Shown piece by piece: positions 6,323 through 10,049 of a stretch of 10,049 bases of DNA. Position numbers and translations under genes: made by a program. The notes under the pieces were generated by a model that was not told the origin of the DNA, did no database searches, and was given only the letters and a program-made list of their open reading frames with translations. The stretch covers positions 1-10,049 of the forward strand of contig SFHH01000066.1 of assembly GCA_004555735.1 (NCBI GenBank). Reading direction: 5' to 3'. Within the stretch, counting starts at the first letter, position 1; each line of letters opens with the position of its first letter. This DNA is from Acidaminococcus fermentans (lineage in GTDB: Bacteria > Bacillota_C > Negativicutes > Acidaminococcales > Acidaminococcaceae).

Positions 6323-7447
6323 TTACAGCACCACCAGGTTGTCCCGGTGGATGGCTTCATCATAATGTTTATAGCCGATCTTTTCTTCGATCTGGCTGGT
6401 TTTGCAGCCCTTGATCAGATCCAGGTCTTCTGCATTGTAATTGGTCATGCCCCGAGCCAGTTCATGGCCCTCTTGATCCAGGACGCTGACCGTATCTCCA
6501 CTGTCAAAATCCCCTTCCACCCGGAGAATCCCCACTGGAAGGATGCTGCAGCTCCCTTTTTGCCGCAGGGCCTTTGCCAGCCCTGCATCTACGATCAGTT
6601 TGCCGCTGATCTTAGAGCCGAAGGCCAGCCACTGATTCCGGAACCGGAGATGGTTCTCCCGAGGGACGAACAAGGTTCCCACCGGTTCTCCCCTCATGAT
6701 CCTGCGCAGGATCTCCAGATCCTCTCCATTGGCGATGATCAGGGCGATCCCGGCGCTCATGGCATTTTTGGCTGCCTGGAGCTTGGTGAGCATGCCTCCT
6801 GTGGCGTTTTTCGATCCAGCACCTCCAGCAGTGGCCTCGATAGCTGGAGTCACTTCTTCCACCACAGAAACCAATTTGGCTTCTGGATGGGTCTTGGGAT
6901 TGGCGGTATACAGGCCGTTGATATCTGACAGCAGGATGTCCAAGTCCGCATCGGCCAGACTGGCCACCAGAGCGGACAGGTTGTCATTGTCCCCGATCTT
7001 GAATTCATCGATGGCCACCACATCATTTTCGTTGATGATAGGGATCACTCCCCAGGAAATCATTTCCTGGAGCGCATTCCGGGCGTTGGCATAGCTGTGC
7101 CGGTTCACCATATCCGCTTTGGTCAGGAGGACCTGGGCCACCACCTGGCCGTATTCTCCGAAAAGCCGTTCATAGATATGCATCAGAATGCCCTGCCCCA
7201 CGGCGGCACAGGCCTGCTTCCCCGGAATGGTGGAAGGCTTGGCCTCCAATCCCATTCGGCCTACCCCGGCGGCCCCAGCGCCGGAAGACACCAGGATCAT
7301 TTCCTTTCCCTGGTTCTGGAGATCCGTCATGATCCGGGCCAGCTTTTCGATTTTCTCATAGTTGATCTTCCCGTTGGAATAGGTAATGGTACTGGTCCCT
7401 ACTTTCACAACCACCCGTTTGGCCTGTGCAATTTTCGTGCGTTCCAT
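6323..7447 (-). CDS. proB: Glutamate 5-kinase with C-terminal PUA domain
   Basis: First, committed enzyme of proline synthesis: it phosphorylates glutamate with ATP and passes the unstable product to ProA. The 374 residues have an amino acid kinase domain (about 9-260): VVKVGTST at 13-20, LVSSGAGAAG at 52-61, INENDVVA at 138-145, GDNDNLSALVA at 152-162 and the nucleotide-site GGMLTKLQAA at 217-226. A PUA domain follows (about 280-360), as in E. coli ProB. Most homologues have Val in SSGAVAAG where this one has Gly. Feedback inhibition by proline is known for the family and the binding region is present. GAGGGG (7456-7461), 8 bases before the ATG, serves as ribosome site. It follows obgE by 65 bases and precedes proA by 13. 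Confidence 0.96.
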   Translation of the reverse strand: MERTKIAQAKRVVVKVGTSTITYSNGKINYEKIEKLARIMTDLQNQGKEMILVSSGAGAAGVGRMGLEAKPSTIPGKQACAAVGQGILMHIYERLFGEYGQVVAQVLLTKADMVNRHSYANARNALQEMISWGVIPIINENDVVAIDEFKIGDNDNLSALVASLADADLDILLSDINGLYTANPKTHPEAKLVSVVEEVTPAIEATAGGAGSKNATGGMLTKLQAAKNAMSAGIALIIANGEDLEILRRIMRGEPVGTLFVPRENHLRFRNQWLAFGSKISGKLIVDAGLAKALRQKGSCSILPVGILRVEGDFDSGDTVSVLDQEGHELARGMTNYNAEDLDLIKGCKTSQIEEKIGYKHYDEAIHRDNLVVL

Positions 7448-7512
7448 ACAATCAACCCCTCACAGCAATATAGATGACCGATGGTTTTCCTGGATGCCTG
7501 TCCGGTTCCAGT

Positions 7513-8790
7513 TCATTGTTCCTGATAATCGAAGACCATGTCTCCGATCTTGACGGACTGGCCTTCCTGGATGCCCTTTTCCTTCAGGGCTTTCTCGATG
7601 CCCAGCCGCCGCCAGATCAATTGGAACCGATAGACTGCCTCTTCATTGTCAAAATTGGTCATGGCCACCAGCCGTTCGATATTCTTGCCCTTCACTTCGA
7701 AATCTGCATCCTCACTGTCCGTCAGGATGGTGAAGGAATCCGGATCCGCTTCTTCCACCTTTCCGATGTCGATGACTTCCTCTTCTGCCGGAGCCTTCTG
7801 AAGCATCTCATAAGCCTTCCACATGATTTCTCGGAGTCCCTGGCCCGTAGCCGCTGAAGCTTTCATGATGGGATATCCTTGGGAAGTGACATACGCTTCC
7901 AGCTTTTTGAAATTCTCTTCCGCATCGGGCAGATCCATTTTGTTGGCTACCACCAACATGGGCCGTTTTGCCAGTTTTTCGCTGTACAGCACCAGTTCTT
8001 CATTGATTTTCTTGAAATCTTCCACCGGATCCCGGCCTTCGCAGCCGCTCACATCCACCACGTGGAGGATCACCCGGGTCCGTTCGATATGCCGGAGGAA
8101 GTCATGGCCGAGGCCCACTCCCTGAGAAGCCCCTTCGATGAGGCCGGGCAGATCTGCCAACACAAAGCTGGTTTCTGCATCCAGACGGACTACGCCCAAG
8201 ACCGGAGTCAGAGTCGTAAAATGGTAGGCGGCTACTTCCGGACGGGCCGCGGAAACCCGGGCCACGATGCTGGATTTCCCTACACTGGGATACCCGACCA
8301 TCCCTACATCCGCCAACATCTTTAGTTCCAGCCGGAGCCATCCCTTGGTCCCCGGTTCACCTTTTTCCGCAAAAGTGACTCCCTGCTTGGTACTGGTCAC
8401 ATAGCAGGCATTTCCCTTGCCGCCCCGGCCGCCCCGGGCAGCCACAAACTGATCCCCCGGATGGGCCAGATCCGCCAGAGCCACACCGGTGGCGTCGTCA
8501 TAGACCACCGTTCCCAAAGGGACCTTTACTTCCACATTGGGAGCTTTGGCCCCGGTACAGTTCTTGGCCGCTCCGTTGCCACCCCGCTGGGCCACGAATT
8601 TCCGCTTGTACCGGAAATCCACCAAGGTATTCAGATCTTTGTCCGCCACCAGGACCACGGAGCCGCCTCGGCCTCCGTTGCCCCCATCCGGTCCCCCGCA
8701 GGCCACATATTTCTCTCTCCGGAAACTGGAGGCACCGTCGCCTCCGGATCCGGCTTCTACATAGATCCTTGCTTTATCTGTAAACAGCAT
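7513..8790 (-). CDS. obgE: Obg-family GTPase, ribosome assembly factor
   Basis: Essential GTPase that binds the 50S subunit late in assembly and ties growth to GTP/ppGpp levels. All three Obg parts are present in 425 residues: the glycine-rich Obg fold (1-158, with GSGGDGASSFRREKY and GGPDGGNGGRGG), the G domain (159-335) and the OCT domain (about 350-425), which is typical of Gram-positive-type Obg (B. subtilis Obg is 428 long). G motifs: G1 GYPSVGKSS (166-174), switch Thr192/193 in FTTLTP, G3 DLPG (213-216), G4 NKMD (283-286), G5 SAATG (312-316). G1 ends SS where most Obg proteins have ST, a conservative change. It heads the operon with proB and proA, an arrangement common in Firmicutes. 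AAGGTG precedes the ATG. Confidence 0.97.
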   Translation of the reverse strand: MLFTDKARIYVEAGSGGDGASSFRREKYVACGGPDGGNGGRGGSVVLVADKDLNTLVDFRYKRKFVAQRGGNGAAKNCTGAKAPNVEVKVPLGTVVYDDATGVALADLAHPGDQFVAARGGRGGKGNACYVTSTKQGVTFAEKGEPGTKGWLRLELKMLADVGMVGYPSVGKSSIVARVSAARPEVAAYHFTTLTPVLGVVRLDAETSFVLADLPGLIEGASQGVGLGHDFLRHIERTRVILHVVDVSGCEGRDPVEDFKKINEELVLYSEKLAKRPMLVVANKMDLPDAEENFKKLEAYVTSQGYPIMKASAATGQGLREIMWKAYEMLQKAPAEEEVIDIGKVEEADPDSFTILTDSEDADFEVKGKNIERLVAMTNFDNEEAVYRFQLIWRRLGIEKALKEKGIQEGQSVKIGDMVFDYQEQ

Positions 8791-8840
8791 GTTACACCTT
8801 TGCCTTTCTTTCTATAAAAGCTGCAATTGATTAATATCTT

Positions 8841-8869
8841 ATTATATAATATAAGGGCTGAAATGCCTA
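8841..8869 (-). promoter_or_regulatory. Promoter of the obgE-proB-proA operon
   Basis: On the minus strand a perfect TATAAT (8841-8846) lies 17 bases after TAGGCA (8864-8869, 4 of 6 matches to TTGACA). It is about 50 bases upstream of the obgE ATG and back-to-back with the tRNA promoter. Confidence 0.65.
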
Positions 8870-8931
8870 GTCTCTCCTGAGCCTGGCCTGCGGGAATTTC
8901 TGCGGTCCCTGCTGTTTTTTTCAAAAATAGC

Positions 8932-8960
8932 TTGACATCCCATCCTGATTCCCGTATAAT
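8932..8960 (+). promoter_or_regulatory. Consensus promoter of the tRNA-Arg gene
   Basis: TTGACA (8932-8937), a 17-base spacer and TATAAT (8955-8960) match the housekeeping sigma consensus at all 12 positions. An A/T-rich tract just upstream (TTTTTTTCAAAAATAG) resembles an UP element. Transcription should begin about 10 bases before the mature tRNA. Confidence 0.93.
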
Positions 8961-8977
8961 AATAACTGTTCGGTAAT

Positions 8978-9054
<77 letters not shown>

Positions 9055-9065
9055 ATGAAATGTAC

Positions 9066-9099
9066 AGAAGCTGTTGCAGATGCAACAGCTTCTTTTTTT
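9066..9099 (+). terminator. Intrinsic terminator of tRNA-Arg
   Basis: AGAAGCTGTTGC (9066-9077) pairs perfectly with GCAACAGCTTCT (9082-9093) over a 4-base loop, followed by a run of T to 9099. It begins 12 bases after the CCA end. Confidence 0.93.
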
Positions 9100-9117
9100 G
9101 TGCCGTGCCATTTGATA

Positions 9118-9155
9118 CAGAAAGTGTAATGCTTTTCGTCACTTTCTGATTTTTC
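9118..9155 (+). terminator. Second intrinsic terminator, just before the next promoter
   Basis: CAGAAAGTG (9118-9126) pairs with CACTTTCTG (9140-9148) around a 13-base loop, then ATTTTTC. It would insulate the exported-protein gene from leftover tRNA transcription. Its T-run touches the -35 box of that gene. Confidence 0.7.
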
Positions 9156-9183
9156 TTGCATATTTTCCAAAAAATGCTATGAT
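9156..9183 (+). promoter_or_regulatory. Promoter of the PepSY-like exported protein gene
   Basis: TTGCAT (9156-9161), a 16-base spacer and TATGAT (9178-9183). The -10 is preceded by TGC, giving the TGN extended -10 motif. The predicted leader is about 65 bases; ATCCAA (9200-9205) and TTGGAT (9223-9228) in it could pair over a 17-base loop, which is weak evidence for structure. Confidence 0.75.
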
Positions 9184-9240
9184 AGAGCCAAGAAAGGGGA
9201 TCCAATCAGAGACAGGGAAAGGTTGGATTTTCCGCAAGAC

Positions 9241-9246
9241 AGGAGG
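9241..9246 (+). promoter_or_regulatory. Strong ribosome binding site of the exported protein gene
   Basis: AGGAGG followed by GGTTTCCA and ATG: consensus sequence at 8 bases, which fixes the start at 9255 and suggests high translation. Confidence 0.85.
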
Positions 9247-9254
9247 GGTTTCCA

Positions 9255-9782
9255 ATGGGCCTAGATAAAAAGATCGCGAAAGCAATCGTTGCCGGATTGG
9301 TTGTTGCTTCCTCTTTTGGTACAGTCGTTCCCGCAATGGCTGCATCAGCCGTGAAAGGTACCATTGCCAGCAAACAGGCTGCGATTGATGCTGCAGCGAA
9401 AGTCGTACCGCCTGAAGTGGTGCTGACAAGTGCGAAGACGGATGATGCAAAATTTGATCTGGAGTACCTGGTTCCCGATACTCTGCAGCGGTATGAGATT
9501 GTTGTAGACCGGGCCACCAGCAAAGTACAGAGTGCCGTCATCAAGACGTCCAATTATCCCGGATCCGTTACGGTGAGCAAAACGGAAGCTGATGTGAAAG
9601 GAACCATATTGGCAGACTATCCGGATGCCAAAAATATTGTGGTCACGAAATATACAGACGATAAAAGCGGTACACCGTTTGTGATTTACAAAGCCACTTT
9701 CGAAACTGCGACCCTGACAGGGACCGCACTTTTGAATCCGGCAACTGCGTTGATCGGTTATCAGGAATTGAAATTCAAGTAA
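9255..9782 (+). CDS. Small exported protein with two PepSY-like halves
   Basis: A 175-residue protein. A Sec signal peptide is clear: Lys5-Lys6, a hydrophobic core at about 9-22 (KAIVAGLVVASSFG) and a VPAMA cleavage site, probably after Ala29. The mature part of about 146 residues looks like two diverged repeats of PepSY type, about 38-98 (SKQAAIDAAAKVV, later YEIVVDRATSKVQSAV) and 107-174 (VSKTEADVKGTI, later FVIYKATFETATLTG and a terminal GYQELKF). PepSY proteins are often periplasmic and some inhibit peptidases; no catalytic motif or lipobox is seen, and the function is unknown. It is a single-gene unit with its own extended -10 promoter, a consensus ribosome site and a terminator. It looks less GC-rich than the neighbouring genes. 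The PepSY call rests on pattern, not on a search. Confidence 0.8.
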   Translation: MGLDKKIAKAIVAGLVVASSFGTVVPAMAASAVKGTIASKQAAIDAAAKVVPPEVVLTSAKTDDAKFDLEYLVPDTLQRYEIVVDRATSKVQSAVIKTSNYPGSVTVSKTEADVKGTILADYPDAKNIVVTKYTDDKSGTPFVIYKATFETATLTGTALLNPATALIGYQELKFK

Positions 9783-9790
9783 GTCAATTG

Positions 9791-9867
9791 ATTTTTGGGG
9801 TGAGTCCAAAATACAAGATCGTGATGTAACGAAAGAAAGCAATTTTTGAGGTGAGTCCAAAATACAA
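9791..9867 (+). repeat. Two 26-base direct repeats, period 51
   Basis: Copies at 9791-9816 and 9842-9867 share ATTTTTG, one variable base (G or A), GG and then the identical TGAGTCCAAAATACAA; only one of 26 bases differs. The 25 bases between them are unrelated. A shorter echo, ATACAATTGA, occurs at 9862-9871 and again at 9887-9896. They lie between the stop of the exported-protein gene and its terminator, so they would be transcribed. Nature unknown. Confidence 0.85.
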
Positions 9868-9905
9868 TTGAGTTTGCAAGAATCCCATACAATTGAATAT
9901 CGTTG

Positions 9906-9944
9906 ATCCCAGGAGTGGCAAGCTGGCTCCTGGGATTGTTTTTT
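9906..9944 (+). terminator. Intrinsic terminator of the exported protein gene
   Basis: ATCCCAGGAG (9906-9915) pairs perfectly with CTCCTGGGAT (9927-9936), followed by TGTTTTTT. It ends the transcription unit 120 bases after the stop codon. Confidence 0.9.
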
Positions 9945-10049
9945 ATAACAAGGTTTCTGCGCTTTTTCTTGCTTTTTTCTGTTCCACACGATACAATATC
10001 CATAATCTGCTCCCTGCGTACAAGGTGGACCGAGTACTAAGGCAGTACA

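Noticed and set aside
6310..6363. Longer proA start adding 18 residues
   Set aside because: The extra residues lie within the PUA domain of proB, do not match ProA, and would make the enzyme longer than usual.
5035..6414. 459-codon open frame on the plus strand across proA
   Set aside because: It lies antisense to proA, which has full family motifs and a catalytic Cys. The translated product has no recognisable domain and is rich in His, Pro and Arg, as expected from a GC-biased shadow frame.
8894..8931. Terminator-like hairpin with T-run before the tRNA promoter
   Set aside because: The stem is only about 5 bp with a wobble, and no plus-strand gene lies upstream to terminate; the T-run is better explained as an UP element.
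9791..9867. Minimal CRISPR array
   Set aside because: Repeat (26) and spacing (25) have CRISPR-like sizes, but there are only two copies, a mismatch, no further repeat on either side and no cas gene.
9345..9989. 214-codon minus-strand frame opposite the exported protein
   Set aside because: It runs through the direct repeats and the terminator, has no ribosome site, and opposes a gene with signal peptide, promoter and consensus ribosome site.
10021..10049. Possible 3' end of 23S rRNA (AGGTGGACCGAGTACTAA) or an IS end (TGTACTGCC on the minus strand)
   Set aside because: The resemblance covers under 20 bases and the sequence before it does not continue as 23S rRNA. The inverted repeat GTACT/AGTAC at the edge is too short, and no transposase is visible.

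Overview
The window reads as chromosomal DNA from a moderately GC-rich diderm Firmicute (class Negativicutes; a relative of Acidaminococcus or Megasphaera is my best guess). The basis is protein flavour: a Firmicutes-type ObgE with the C-terminal OCT domain next to proB-proA, a MacA/MacB-type tripartite efflux system that makes most sense with an outer membrane, and strong AGGAGG ribosome binding sites. This placement is inference; no rRNA is present to confirm it.

Layout. Positions 1-8790 are read entirely from the minus strand, so gene order follows decreasing coordinates. (1) obgE (8790-7513), proB (7447-6323) and proA (6309-5053) form an operon with a promoter at about 8841-8869 and a strong intrinsic terminator at 4916-4958. 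(2) A separate efflux operon follows: macA-like adaptor (GTG start, 4879-3809), ABC ATPase (3789-3091), MacB-type permease (TTG start, 3098-1884), and a previously easy-to-miss 55-residue single-pass membrane protein (1891-1724) that overlaps the permease by 8 bases. (3) Next come an M20 metallopeptidase of the carboxypeptidase G2 type (1574-453) and an MTH1-like Nudix hydrolase (456 to beyond the left edge), coupled by an ATGA overlap.

The right end switches to the plus strand. A tRNA-Arg(ACG) at 8978-9054 has a textbook TTGACA/17/TATAAT promoter and its own terminator. It is followed by a second terminator and a gene (9255-9782) for a small exported protein with PepSY-like halves. The 3' flank of that gene carries two near-identical 26-base direct repeats before its terminator at 9906-9944. 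The last 100 bases hold nothing I can assign.

How it works together. ObgE supports ribosome assembly; ProB and ProA make glutamate 5-semialdehyde for proline. The four-gene efflux cluster should use an energised inner-membrane ABC pump plus a periplasmic adaptor, presumably with an outer-membrane TolC-like duct encoded elsewhere. The M20/Nudix pair looks like housekeeping scavenging and nucleotide-pool cleaning. I see no defence system, CRISPR array, intact insertion sequence or prophage. The most unusual items are the coupled 55-residue membrane protein, the terminator/palindrome leader in front of macA, the paired direct repeats, and an A-C mismatch in the tRNA acceptor stem.
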